Shown in pieces: positions 37,462-52,400 of a stretch of 64,000 nt of DNA. This DNA comes from Acanthaster planci (Eukaryota; Echinodermata; Asteroidea; Valvatida; Acanthasteridae). Both the position numbers and the translations under genes were made by a program. How positions within the stretch are numbered: the first letter of the stretch is position 1; each line of letters opens with the position of its first letter. The stretch is taken from the NCBI RefSeq assembly GCF_001949145.1, contig NW_019091361.1, positions 127,896 to 191,895 of the forward strand, in the 5' to 3' direction. Below the pieces are notes generated by a model, which worked only from the letters and a program-made list of their open reading frames with translations, searched no databases and had not been told where the DNA came from.

Positions 37462-40400
37462 GATGTGGACCCAGAGACATTACTGGAATGGTTACAGATG
37501 GGCCAAGGAGAAGAGCGAGACATGCAACTCATAGCCTTAGAACAACTTTGCATGTTGCTGCTTATGTCTGACAATGTTGACCGATGCTTTGAAAGGTAAA
37601 CACTTGAGAAAATTCTTAGTTGTGAAGTGTTGGTCCCATTTACATTCCAACCCATGTTGTACAAGTGACATGCCAGTAACATGCATTATTAAAGCAGTAA
37701 CTTGTACATATTGTATATTGGTATTTCAGTGCAAATGTTGTTCATTAGAAGTAAGAAAAATATTCATAGCAGATCTCCATTTTGTTGTACCAGCCTTGTT
37801 GATAGTGACTTGTAACTGGATAAGAAGGAAGTTTGAAGGAAGCTACTAGGAAATGATCCGACAATATGTTTTGAAGAATCAAAGAAACTGTTGAGTTTCT
37901 GAAAACACTAACATTGACATTGGCATTGTTTTTTGTACACGTTGCATTCTCAAAAACCAAAACTTCAAAAACCTGGATAATTGCACAGTCATTCTGTAGA
38001 AATGATGATTATCGTTGTAGTAATCAGGAAGCCACCCCAATAAACAGAGGAAGTGGGTCATTACTGAAGCATTACTGGCTATTACTTCTGTTAAAAATAT
38101 TCCATTCAGAATCCAATCCATTCACGTGTTCCACTCTGGTTACATGTACTACACTGTGAAGTTCCTGATTTCTTTTACTTTGAAGTACATGTACCAAAGT
38201 TCATGATTTGAAATGTATTGAAAAATACGTGTATTCCACAAACCAAATGCAGAAGTTTTTTTTATCAGGTAGCAAACAGGAATTCTAGGAAACAAGTCAT
38301 GACCCAATGCACGTACAGGTACATGTACATGTAAGAATGATGTATCTTCATTGTGCCTTCTTGATACATGTGCCTTGCGTGACTCAGGGTGGGAATTAAT
38401 GTTCAAATTGAAAAACATTGAACAATACATGTACATGCACAAGAACTTTACCATTTAAACGTTCAGCCAACACTTGACGGAGGCCATCGCCGATTACATT
38501 GTACTTCAGTGTACATGTACATGTACCGGAAGATACACTGTACATGTATGCTTAGTTCAACAATGCACCTGGTCCAGCCTATGTAAAAAGGTAAATGTAC
38601 ATGTAGATTGATATTTGGGGCATTTAAAACAATCAATGTTTTTTGTTTTAGAATCCACTTTTATTTTTTCATAAAGTACATGTACATGGATGCCGAAAGG
38701 GAAAAGAAATACGTAAAATTAATGCCAGAATCCATCAATCAAAACGTCAAACCTCTAAAAGGGGCGGTTCCGTTTAAACGTTCGGGAAAGTCTGTAAATG
38801 GATTTGAAACTTTTTTCATTTAAACATGTAAATGCCCCACCCTTATGTCTGACCTTTCACCCCTCCATTGCAAGGAGAGTGCCTTCCACTAGTTTAATGC
38901 TACACTGTATGACCTGAAGGAAAGTGTGAGGAAGGGGCTCTGTCTATATACCGGTACCTACCTGTATGTACATGTACATTACATGCATGTCTCATGCAGC
39001 CAGGCTTTTGGAGTGTTCTCCATGCAGGGTGTTTGAACCAGTTTACATGTACATTCGTGCAACATGTTCTCAGTTGGAACTTGTCAGATCATGGGACTTT
39101 AGCATTATCAACACTAAAAGGACCTGAGTGACTCTGTTTTGTGGTTAGGATTTAGTTAACTAAGAGGCCACTGCATTGTTCTAATAAAATGCATTGTGCA
39201 CATGAACAGGTGCATACATACATGAACATGTACATTACATGCATATAGTACATCAGCTATCCCCCAAAATCATTGTACAACGTGTATTTGGTGACATATA
39301 AGACTTGAAGGTTTTCATGGTGAAAGAAACTAGATTTATAGTAAAGATTGCGGTAACACCATGTATTTATCTCTTCTTTGAGTATGTGTGGTTCTGAGAA
39401 GAGTTATTCCCCGGTTCTTCTCAGAACCACACATACTCAAAGAAGAGATAAATACGTGGTGTTACCGCAATCTTTACTATAAATGTATCTGGTGAACAGG
39501 TACATGTACGTGCATGTACTTGTACAGATTTATAATTTCACATGCATTTTTTAAGTGAAATTTTATGAATTAACACACATGTATTCAATACCAGTCACAG
39601 TCATTATGCCAGTCAATATTTTGTGAATGATTACAAGGTGAGTCATGAATATTATACAATTAGTATGGACTGAAAGAAGGGCATAGGTCAGCTGGAGAAG
39701 TCACTAGTCCGTGTACAGGTGCATACATGTACATGTACATACTGTACATGTACACTGTACATGCACTGTACAGTACTGGTATACATTGTATGTGTACATC
39801 ATGTACATTGTGTTTTGTGTACTTGTTCTAAACTGTAAATTCCCGCTCTTTGAGGATCCTGGCTAGAATTCCACAGAGCATTCAAGGAAGTACATGTACT
39901 GTACATTGTACATCTACAGTAGGTCTACGGTGCATATAAAATGCATCACAGAGTACATGTACAGGTGTACCTGTACATGAAATGCCATAGTGTGCATTGT
40001 TTTCTTCTAATGCTAACACTCAGTTTCATAAAAATACACCTGTACAATTAGAGCACATGTACATGTACATATGTACATATACTGGTACAGCACATTGTAC
40101 GTGTACCCATGTACATGTACTCTGTACCCAGTATGTATGTATGTAATTTGGTACATGTCCCATATATTGGTACATGTACAGTACATGTGCGTATGGTGCA
40201 TTTTTAGCCATGCATAATTACAGCACAGAGTATGAAAACTTATCATGTCTGTCCGAACAAAATCAAAACTGCTCTGGCAAATCGTTTGACCAACATATCA
40301 ATGACAGCTCTTAAAATGTCAACACAATATGTGGGATTATGGTGTCCGATTTATTATTACCGGTAGTTTTGTGTTACATGTACATTTACGTTGATTACAC

Positions 40401-43400
40401 CCAAGGCATTCATCAGGGCTTATTGCTCATCACCGGCTGATGTCACCCAGTGCCATGCTTGTATGAACACTCAAGTGCACGTACATGAAATTGTCCCGTA
40501 ATTCTTTGCGCATTGTAAAACGTACGTCATGCTGTCATCAAATGTTCAATTTCCTTGGTAACCCATGCATGACACCTAACCTGGGTACCAGGCAATATGG
40601 ACCAATAGTGGTTGGCTGCGTTCATACGGTTCCTCCAGTTCAACCCGAGTGTGGTGCACGCACATCATATTTGTATATGTGCGATGGGAGTATACATGTA
40701 CCTGTATCCTTGTTGACCTGCGGGTCTTAATTATTCCTGCTGAACACGGGTAGCTCGCTCAAACGCAGCCTTTAGTCATGGCTCAAACTTGCTCCGAGTT
40801 TGACTGTTTCCCGGTCCCCATAGTTTAAAAAAAATTGATAATGGGGTTGGGAACCCCAACTCTACCTTTTATATAATGTGGCAGATCGAAAGTTTGTAAT
40901 TACAGAACAAAATTGATTGTGTTATGACATTTTGTCCGAGCATTTTTTTGGTCTAATTTTGCACTCTGCAGCATATACCAGTACAGTGTACATGTACGGT
41001 ATGCACCTTGTTCAGTCACTCCAGACTTTCCAGTGACATTTGGACTAAGTACAGATTGATATGCACTAATTACACCAGCGTTACCAGGAGGTTTACACCC
41101 TCTTTGTCATGATTTGTGTGATTCAAGCCATGTCTGTACATTACAGGTACATGTACATGTACGTGAACATGTACATGTACATACACGACGAGAAGCATGC
41201 ACATGTACGTCTCTAACTACAGTAACATACCGGTACGTTGAATTCCATGTTCATACTGGTTCATATGTACATGTAACATGCATAATAGTACATTGTACAT
41301 GTATGTATGTGTAAATGTGCACACTACCAGTACAAGTTTATTTGAATCATGTCTTGCTGTTATGGAGATAACAGAGTAAGCGTGAATTGTGGATACTGGT
41401 GTGTGATACTGTACAACGTCAAACAGGGAGTCGGTAATTGAAGCCATCTGTAAACAGATTGTCTAACAACTGTTCAACAGAATACCGTTTTAATTCACCT
41501 GAATCAGCCCTAAATAAAGTAGAACTGACTGTTATATATGGTCATTTACTGGCTTGACACATGTGCAGTACATGTGCCCAGTTGGTCACCCATTTTTATA
41601 ATATATTCGCAGCTAATGTATTACACCTACAGGAATGCAACATTACTAAGGGAATTGTTACAGGATTTGCTGGTTTTGAACAAACATGTTTATAATTGGC
41701 TAGAATCCTACACTTGAAATCGAGCCATTTGTAAGTCGTGTAACTCGTGTTTGTCATCCAGAACAATATGAGCCAACATGCTGCGTCGTTTGACAATTAA
41801 TGCTGAGCCTGTGAACCATTGCCCGCAATCCAGCTTGCTGCTCTGATTCGGCCTGGATACAACAACGTGTGATGGTTGTGGGCTGTTAAGTACCGGGTTT
41901 CAGTGCACGCCTAACGACTTGATCAACCTGACCCTGGATGGATATTCATGAATTCCACCACTGCACTGCATATTCATATTCAATAGTACATACTGTGTAG
42001 CTCACACCACATAACAGACTCATAATTAATAATAATTTATTCATTTATAAAGCACAAATTTCATGTACATGTAGATATGTTCAAATGTGCTGTGCAATGA
42101 AGACATTAAGCGTGGAACAATGAATACATTTAAACATGGTTGAGCCGATGGCATACAAGGGCGTCTCGGGCAGCTGCCAAATGACCCATATTCACCAACA
42201 TCAGTAAAGGGGAGACAGTAAGAAGTAGTTACAGTTTTAGAGGTGGGAGGAAAACCCCAAAGGAATATTCTGGGTAAAACCCTGGGAATCAGGTAGGGAC
42301 TGAAAATGCAATCCACATGTGGACCGTGTTGGGAATCGAACCTGGGACCACAGAGGTGGATGGCGAGGAAAGAACTACCGGTACCTTGCCGACCTGACTC
42401 ATCCATTTTCTATACATGTAGGGATGCCTATATTTGATCAGTGCTAGTTTCTTTCATACATGTATCTATTTACTATCTTTTTGGTAAAAAAATGATGCTT
42501 TTATGTTACGGGTAAATTATCTTTGTAGAATAAAGTAAACACCCTCTTCAAGGAACGAGACTGTGGTTGTTGCTGATAAATGTCCAACTGACCAATCAAA
42601 CTGCCCCTAAAATAAATATTCATATAGTTGGGATTCTTAGCCATTCAGAATGCTCGGTCCAATTGTGGTAGCAAACCCCATATGTTGTGCACAAAAGGAC
42701 TTGCAAATTGTTCAAGTCGGTAATTGGGCACTGCCGAACACGCATATTGGGGAGCGAGGTTGCATTGACTGTTCCCATGTGTTATTAAACGGCACATTAA
42801 ACCACACTACTTGCGCATCACAGTAAAGGTGGACTACTTGTACACCCAGTCAATTACTGATTTGATTTCAAGTCCACTGGAAACCATGCTATTGGCATTG
42901 ATTTGCAATATGGCTTTAATTCATGTACCAATACACTGCAGCTCCTGTACTGGGCCCCTTGCTAGTTTCTTGCTGTATCGTCCAAAGGCATATATTGATT
43001 CCCTTTATACTTACATGTATGTACATGTACACACTGTACCTTTAGTTTCCTTCCCAAACTCAAAACAAGTTGAAAATTTTGACAATTTTGTTCATCAAAT
43101 GTTTCATCTTCATGCACTCGCACAGTATCCCGTTTCACTGAAAGTTCAACACATGGCTTTACACAGCATGTGATGCAGAACTAAGTAGTGCATGTACCAA
43201 TGTAGTGGACTAAACTTTAGAAGTCCTGTAAGTGTGGACCATACCCATGGGCTTTGTGGTGTTTATTCTTCCAAGTGGAGTACAGGGGAAATGACACATT
43301 TCCATCAACATGATGCATTTTCTGTTGCCTAGTGTCATGTGTTTGTGTACATGGCTATTTATGTACTGGTGTGTGTCTGATCAAGTTCATGTGATTAGAT

Positions 43401-46400
43401 TGGGCTGGCTTAAGATGAGGAGCAACCTTGTCCAAATAGTCCTAATTCCTTGCTATTTTTAACTTGACCTACTGTGCCTGAGCAGTTGTCCCTATACATC
43501 CACAGGATGAAGAGTGCATCATTGTGTGGGTTAAAGTTGGCAGGCCATGCAGTTGATGTGAATAGTCTTTCATGTATAGTATAGAGACATGAACACTCTT
43601 GAAACACGGTAGATCTGATAGGAATGAAGACCTCGCTTCTTATCTGCATTTACTGGTTTAGTACTGGAAGCAAATCACTGCAGTGTCTGTTTAGAATGTA
43701 TGCACAAACCGGTAGGCGTACATGTGCATGTATGGTACATGTACACTGCAAATGAATAGGATAATTTGGGTTTTGTTTGCAGAGTAGATTTCCTTCTGTA
43801 CAAGTTTTAAAAAGTTTTTAAAAAGTGCATTGATGAAACTTTACGTATGAGAATGAGGTGTACTCTGTGCCATTAAAATTGTACCAGCACAAAATGAAAT
43901 TTAGGACAGTTTGGTTAGCTATGGGTTCATCTACCGGTACCGTACACATGAACATGTTCATTAATTACACGAACATGCATACAGCTTTGGTGATAAGTTA
44001 GTGTTGGCTTCATTATCAATACTCAGAGGAACATGTACCCGGTACTGTTTTTCCTCGATATGATGAGTTTATGCTTGCAAATCTCATTGATGTGTGTTGT
44101 CCATTTGTTACACTCTTCTCAATTGCATACATGTATACTGTACATGTACAGATAGTACACTCTACAGTACATGTAAATGTACATGTACATGTAATAGCCT
44201 ACATGTACAATGTAGATCTCCCATTTTGGTAAGCTGTTCGTTCATCTACATGTACAGATAGTACACAGTACATGTACACATGTTATAACCTACATGTAGA
44301 TCGCCCATTTTGGTAAGCTGTTCGTTCATCTACATCTACATGTACATGTACAGATAGTACACAGTACATGTAATAACGTACATGTAGATCTCCCATTTTC
44401 CCATGTCATGCAAATAGAATTCTACCCTCCTTTTCTTACTCGTAGTATATCACAAACATGTTGTATTCCAATCAATTTTTCAAACCTTCCATATTCTCTG
44501 CAGATAATGCATCCACAGCACAGATTCCACACATGCCTAGAGGCTAGACTTGACATTTGGGCATTCATTCTCATATATTTGTTTGGCTGAAAATGTACAT
44601 GTACATGTGAATTTACATATTCTGTGCGTCTACTGGTGTGACTTGTATGAGTACGCACATGTACATTGTATGTACATACAAAAAATCCCAGAAACAACCA
44701 CTAGTTATTTACCTGGAAGAATTAAAAAAATTGTAACTCTTAATCAATTTGGAAAGAACAAGTCACTGAAAAAGCAATTCTGAGTCCCTTTAAGTGGCCC
44801 CTGGACTCCCCCATTACCTGTGAGACTCTGGTCCCATTACTAAATTGTCCTGCACAGTAAAATACAGTATAGCTGGCTATAACATGTACATGTACAGGTA
44901 TACATGTACTTGCACATGTATGCATGTGCTCTGTTCTCGGCCACACAGTGAGGTGATTTTTTTTTACCATACTTGTATTTGAACAATTTGACTTTTGTGA
45001 TTTTTCTGTGTGCGTTACACTTGATGTTGCGGTAAGTTTCCTGTTTGCAAATACCGGTGAATGAATGGGTTCAAGTTGCCATTAGCAACAGTGATCTAAG
45101 CACCCAAATAAAAGGGCACATCATAACAGAAGAGTACTGTAAATTATCTGAATTGTACATAATTTATGTACTGGTACCCTGTTGCATCATGTCTGTGTAC
45201 TTCCGTAAGGATTGACTTCCCAATCCAATAATGACCAGACGGTCTTCAAATGTATGTACCGGTACATGTACCGGTACTCATGTACTGATGTGAATAACGG
45301 ATGCACATGTACATGTACCTGTACATACACATGTACATTATGTATTTGCCCATAGGCATGTTTCTATTGGACTTTTTCTTCCGTGGGCAAGCTGAACCTT
45401 ACTGCGACATTTTTTCGTTTCTATCTACCGCGCATTCCCACATGGCTTTTTTTTTTAGAACTGTGACGGAATGTGTATTTGCTGTTTTAGGCCTCATAAG
45501 ACCGGCTGATTACATGTACTGGTACATTGCCTGCGCTGTACAAATCATGACAGCAAAAATCTAAACCAAAAATGACAAAATCAGACGAATTTGGCCAAAT
45601 CTGCCACAAATGAGATGAACTTGTATACATGTAGGAAAAGCCTTCGGCACAATGTGTACATGTTTATCCAGGCACGCTTCACTGTGTGTGCTTGGCATGC
45701 TGCTGTACTGTACGCACAGAGCTGGAGACTGGGAACCATACAACCATTTTCGCCTGTCCGCTATCGATCTCTGTGTACTGTAGCAGTTGTCTGGTTCGTA
45801 GGTTTAGCGTGGTCGCGTTTAATCTACATTGTACAAGAACTGGTCCCATTGGACTTTTTTGTGCCCCTGCTAACTTTCTATGGCTGCACGGAAATCTTCC
45901 ATGATCCTTTGCGGCCTGTTAGTTTTACATCATGATCATGGTACATGTAGGTTGACAGAGATGTTATGATAGTTTACCACATTTTCCCATTGGATTTAAT
46001 TTTGTAATTTTAGAGGAAAGTTGTGGTAAGATAACCAAAAACAAGTCCAGTGGGAATACGGCTTATACCATACAGCAGGTAACGCCTTGGTAACAAAATT
46101 CACTGTTCTTACACATGTACACGTACATGTACGTGTACATGTTCAGGTACCAAGTACAGGTACTTGTATTTAATTAAATGTACCGTAGTTGGCGTGGGAT
46201 TACTACAGTAGGTACTCTGGACTAGTACTTATGTACTGGTAATGGTAATATACAAGTAAGTACCGTACATGTACATACCCTGTTGATCTTCAAGTACAGT
46301 ATGTGTATATGATACATGTATCAATTTCTAGCAAATTTATTGCCAATTTGCTTCATTCTCTCCTCTTAGTTGCCCACCGAGAACCTTCCTCCCTGCACTC

Positions 46401-49400
46401 TGTCGGATCTTCCTTGATGAGCATGCTCCAGATAATGTCTTAGAAGTCACCGCTCGTGCCATCACCTACTACCTAGATGTCTCAGCTGAATGTACCAGGC
46501 GGATTGTGGCAGTGGATGGCGCCATCAAAGCTCTGTGTAACAGGCTAGTTGTGGTAGAGTTGTCTTCTAGAACCTCCAAAGACCTTGCTGAACAATGTAT
46601 CAAGGTATGATAAGGGAAGTTCTGGGATGGTGGGTGTCTCATTCTTAGTTGCAGCTAGTCATTACGTCACCGGTTACGTTACCGGTGCTTGCAATTTTGT
46701 AAGGTCAACTCAAGTCAAATACATTGTATGACAAAGCATTCCTTTGTCACGGTTCATTTCTTGTAACTGCAATATATCTGACTTTATTTGTGACCCAACT
46801 CTTTCTTCTTGGAATTCATGTCTACCGTGATTGTTTTTATAGACCAGCCCAGGAGAATGGAAATTAATAATGGACCAAATCAAAGGGGAAGGATATTATT
46901 AACATCCATTCTCCTGAGTCAGTCTTAAATGAATATTTAAGAATGGCCAAACACATACGTGTACCTGTTCTTATTTCCATGCATAAATACATACCTTTTG
47001 AGTCATACATGTAAATGTAAATAAAGTTTAGAAATAAATTTCCTATCTTTACTTAGCAATTTCACTTTCTGGCAATTTCACTTTCTGGCCCCTCTAGCCA
47101 GCCCATGTTACCAGTGTGTTGGTCTCAAGACCTGGTCTTGGTCTTGAGACGGTCTCGAGACCATTTTTTGGGGTCTGGGTCTCAGTCTTGGTCTCGTCCT
47201 ATCAAAGTCTCGGTCTTGAAGTCTTGGTCTTGATCTTAAAGGAGTGGGTCTTGGTCTTACATGTACACGTAAATGCCTTGGTCCTGGACATCAAGGTCCC
47301 GGATACAACACTGCATGTTACGTTACGTGCCATTCATGAGGAGTCATAAACAATGGTTTGTAGTACAGGTACATGTGGTGAAGTGGTGAGGAACACAATG
47401 AGCCAGTAGTGGGAGACATTATCAACATCCATTCTCCTGAGCTGGTCTTAAACCTACGGTACATGTACGTTTAAGACCAGCGCATGGTCATGCGATTATC
47501 TCAAAAATATGTTGCTCATTAAAATCTACCGGTACATATGCCCCTCCTTGTGTAAAAACTGATGATATTGCCTACTAGTCAGCTAGTACATGAATTCATT
47601 AGGGTGGCTGTTATACATCATACATGTACAGGAGTATCACCCTTCATCGCTGTCAGATTTTATCCCTAAATACATTTGCCCAATAATGTCAAAAGAGGGT
47701 CTGATTTTCATTTATCGTTTGGTGTTTTAATATTGTTCAGTGAATTGTTCTTTTCCTTCATACTACTGTATGAGCCAGCTGTACACGTAGTTTTACTAGC
47801 CAAAATTTGAAAAGTCAGCCATATACAATGCGAGGTACCAGTACCTCTAGAAGGGGGGAGACAAAACGTCAGCCCATGGCATTGTAACTTTCAGGGAGGT
47901 CATGACCTAATATAGAATGTATGGGCGTTGTTACAGTATGATTGACATGCATTATATTATGATGTTGCCATCTCCACCGTGCATGAAACGTGACAGGATA
48001 TCAGCAAGTTGCCAAAGTGTTCCACACTGTGTGCAGCAAGCTGAGCGTGGCACGCTGCATGATTTACATGTACATGTACATGTATGTTGTGAACTGAAAT
48101 GTAAAGTGTGCTTAATTTTCATTGCAGTATTTTGGAAGTGTGGCACCTAAAGGTTTTTCTACCCATGGATGTTAATTATCTGACATGCATACTGCAATAA
48201 GGCATTTTCACGTGACCATGGTAAATGTCCGATCAAATGCTCGCAATGGCAGAACAAAATTGGCTGTGCTAGGACGTTTCATCCGACCACGTTTTGCTGT
48301 CTAATTTCCCGCACAGGTGTACATGTACATGTGTACCGGTTCATTTGAATAACTTGTACGTGCTCATCCAACTTAAGGGCAAGTTTTTCAGTGTTGCTGG
48401 ATCTCTTTTCTAACCTAGACTTTCAATAGAAAGAGCTGGAATTACCGTACATTTACCAGTAAGTTTTAAAAAATAAAGCTTACTACTGGTATTGTACTTG
48501 TACATGTACACATGTGACTTCCATGGTCAGTCACCTACATTGTACATCATGTACCGGTATGCACCTGTACATATTGATTTTGTATGCCGGAAGTGTCCAT
48601 GATTTGACAGTAATTAATGTCAAGTTCACAATGAACATGCACACATGTACATGTACATATATGTAGACATGTACATGTACAACCATGTTACATGTACATA
48701 TGCTTGTTATCCATGCATGGATGGATGCACATGAGCTAAGGCAAGGTCATGGGAATGGTATTTCAAGTTACAACTGATTGTGCATGCACAGCGTGTGAAC
48801 ATACATGTACATGTACATGTACTGTACATGTACATTGTGTTGATGTACTGGTATATGTACACACACAAAGATGGCTGGCTCACAGTACACCTGCTGTTCG
48901 TAAGCAGATTGGGAATCTACATGACAGACATACTGTACATGTACATGTTCATGCATACACATTGTACAATTTTTAAAAAGTGGCTTTAATTAAATGTTTT
49001 ACAATACTACATGTACATGTTGTGTATGAAATTTGCACTGTTGTGATGCTAATTTGTATACACAATGCCGTATCCATAAATTACCGACATGTACGGGTGT
49101 ACATGTTCATGTACATGTTTGTGTGTATTTATACAGGTTCGGACACCACCTGTACATGTAAATACACTGTACATGCACATGTACATTGTACAATTCATGA
49201 ATGGTTAAATTCATATTTTGTAGTCACCTGTCAGTTTATTGAGCTTTTTGACATCAGACCTTTTTTAGACAAACATACTGGTAGAGGTGTTTGCCACTAA
49301 TTATTTCATTGATAAAATACTGAAGCACTGCACAAGAAGCTGTTTGGATTTTCCTTACTTGTACATTTGTAAATCTGCACAGTACACACGTGCATGTACG

Positions 49401-52400
49401 TTACTTTGCTGTTAGTTTGCTTTTTTATTCACAGAACTGCTTGGGTATTTTACTACATGATCATGTATGTGTATTGATTTCCTTTAAAATATTTATTGAA
49501 TAAGGCTTTCAGAATCTACCGGTACATGTGCAGTGCTTCAAGTTTATTGTACGTACATGTACAGTAATTCAGCCCATGTTCAGCTGTACATGTACATGCA
49601 CATGTATACGTGTGCTGAAATGCATGTATACGTGTACAGTCTACAGAGATCTTGGTTCCGGTACCGTAGGCCTTGAATTGCAGTGCATTTTAGGGATTGT
49701 TCAGCCTGAGTACATTATTACTCCTTTGCTTCCCCCCCCCAAAAAAAGAGAAATTTGAAACAAAAATATAAACGATGGTGAGATCTGATCTGTAATTTGG
49801 TAATCAGGTTGGCCCTTTCAGTGTTTTCAGAATGAATGGCTTTGATTAAAACCAACACCGGTATGATACATGCAGAGTATCAAAGGACATGACCAGAATT
49901 ACAGCAGAAATGTGACACTTGTTTGATTAAAAGAAAAAACTAAGGCCAAATAAATATACCACTACAGTAGGAGTTTCCTGTTATGGATTTTTCTGTAAAT
50001 TTGGAGTTCAAAAGTGTGACATTTTTGTGTCTCTGTTACATGTACATCTGACCTCTGTTATTTGACATTGAAATATCACCGGAATTGATTTCAAACCTTT
50101 ACTCTTTGTTTGGCAGGTAATTTGCATAAATTCATCACTCTTGGAAATTAGAAAAAATGTCCTTACAAAATCATATGTCAGATGTGACAGGGACCCCTAA
50201 TTTAAAGAATTACTCCTATCTAAATCAGTAGAACAGTAGGGCCTATCATTTTCTTTTCCGGTTTTGAAAAATAAAAAACTAATACGCACATGTTCATGTA
50301 CATGTACTGTATGGTGCAGGTTTAGAACTGTTCCAATGGACATCAACCCTTTCACGTGTCATTGGCCATGTTTTCACTGTAAACTGCAGATCAATAGGAA
50401 AAACTAAGTGTACACATGTACTTTGGAAAAGAACCAATTACAAATGAACACCTGCTCATTCACACCTACAATGTACGGTACATGTATATGTACAAAGTAC
50501 ATGCACCGGTTTGATAGCTTCCCATTACATGATGTATATTGTAAATTATACAATGTATTTACTCCTACATGTAGGCATTATGATGTATAATGCGCTCATT
50601 GAGGTACACATGTACATTTCATGTACATGTAGGTACATGGACATTTACATCATGAACATGCATGTTTACATGGACATTGGCCAGGAGTGCATGATATTTG
50701 CACGTGATCAGTGCCATGATGTTGAGCATTCATCCTCTCGTGCCAAGCTACATGTATTTCTGTTATTTTGATCTCATGCCAATTGATCTCTTGCCAAAAT
50801 AGAAGGCACAGTTCTACATGTACATGTGTACATCATTTACAGACAATTTTATTGGCCTTTTCCTGTCTTGCAGTGTGGCTTCATCGTAGATCTGTACTGC
50901 ACAGTGTTCAGTCATAAGGTCCCTGCATCAGTCATTTGCCTAAAATTCCTCTCCATGCAGCCACATTGCTTTAAAGAGTCCATGATGTGAAGTTTATTTG
51001 CAAACTTTTTTTGCAGCTTTCTACACTGGAAACAGCAAACAGACCATCTGACATATTTTTGGTTTATTTGTCAAGTTAACTTTAAAAGAATTGAAATGGC
51101 ACAACATAAATTAAGAAGTGGATTAAATGGGACCTAAAGGCACATAATTTACAATGAAAAATAAATATAACACTGTACATGTACATGCACTTCAAGATTT
51201 GCCATTTGTGGTTTTCATGGTTTCCATGGTTCGCATAAGGAAGTTACATGATGCATGTATGGTACATGTAGATGAAGAATCACAGGCACATGCATTGCAG
51301 ATGTTTGGACTTTAATGATTACTATTGATATGTACATGTACATGGATAATGTATATATATTTGCTTATATTTCTTGACACATTAGAACACTGAATTGATA
51401 GTTGTTGATGAAATCGTATATACAGTACATGTACATGTATGTATGAGTGTCATGCATGTATATGTACATGTACATGAATGGAGGGTGCAATATACATGTA
51501 CATTGTACATGTACAATGTACTATCACTACATGTGCATGTAGTGATAGACGAGACGAGATAAAGATCAAACTGTATTCCAGTTATACATGTAATTTACGG
51601 TAGACTTTTTATGCACATGTACATGTTCCCACACGTGTACATGTTCCAGAACCGGTGCATAAACAATTCCACATACATGTATATGAATTCAATGTCTTGA
51701 TAATGTACATGTACATAGAAAATGTACATGTATGTACAATGTACATGTATGTACAATGTACATGTATGGTACCAGTATTACACCTGTACATGTATGTACA
51801 ATGTACATGTATGGTACCAGTATTACACCTGTACATGTACAGTATGTACAATGTCCATGTATGGTACCAGTATTACATCTGTACATGTATGTACAATGTC
51901 CATGTATGGTACCGGTATTACACCTGTACATGTATGTACAATGTCCATGTATGTACAATGTCCATGTATGGTACCAGTATTACACCTGTACATGTATGTA
52001 CAATGTCCATGTATGGTACCAGTATTACACCTGTACATGTACTGTTTTCTCCCTTTATGTTTCCCATCATTACGCATACATGTACACACAATAGATCCTG
52101 AACACTGCTGAAAGTGAAAGTTGACCCCTGGTGGCGTGCTTCCGGAACCCTTGGATAGGAAAAATAACATGCAAAGATTTTAGGATTTGTAATATCTTTT
52201 CGTTCAGTTATTTCTTAAAAATACAACTTGGAAAAAGGGCTTTGGAAAACATTTGCTAGAATATCAATTTACAGAAACTGAAAAATCACCTGATCTACAT
52301 GTAAAAGAGAAATATCCTGCCAAAAATTGACCCATCACTTCCGAAAATCTAAAATACATGAAGAGCAATCCAATGCAGTGGTCTCGTACGCGGATGAACA

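Larger units (their letters stand above)
37596..46369 (+). other. HECTD1 intron 1, filled with TACATGTACA palindromes
   Basis: 8.8 kb with no coding exon. It holds scores of TACATGTA/GTACATGTAC runs, a 151-bp foldback, a SINE and an 84-88-bp tandem repeat. Short ORFs rich in Met, Tyr, Val, His, Cys and Thr are translations of the repeat. Confidence 0.8.

Noticed and set aside
45301-45935. ORFs with membrane-like segments in HECTD1 intron 1
   Set aside because: Short, without similarity, and embedded in repeat-rich intron; no matching splice sites in frame.
51609-52170. Repetitive Tyr/Met/Cys/Val/His proteins on both strands
   Set aside because: They are translations of the 45-bp minisatellite and TACATGTACA runs; the same peptides appear in several frames.
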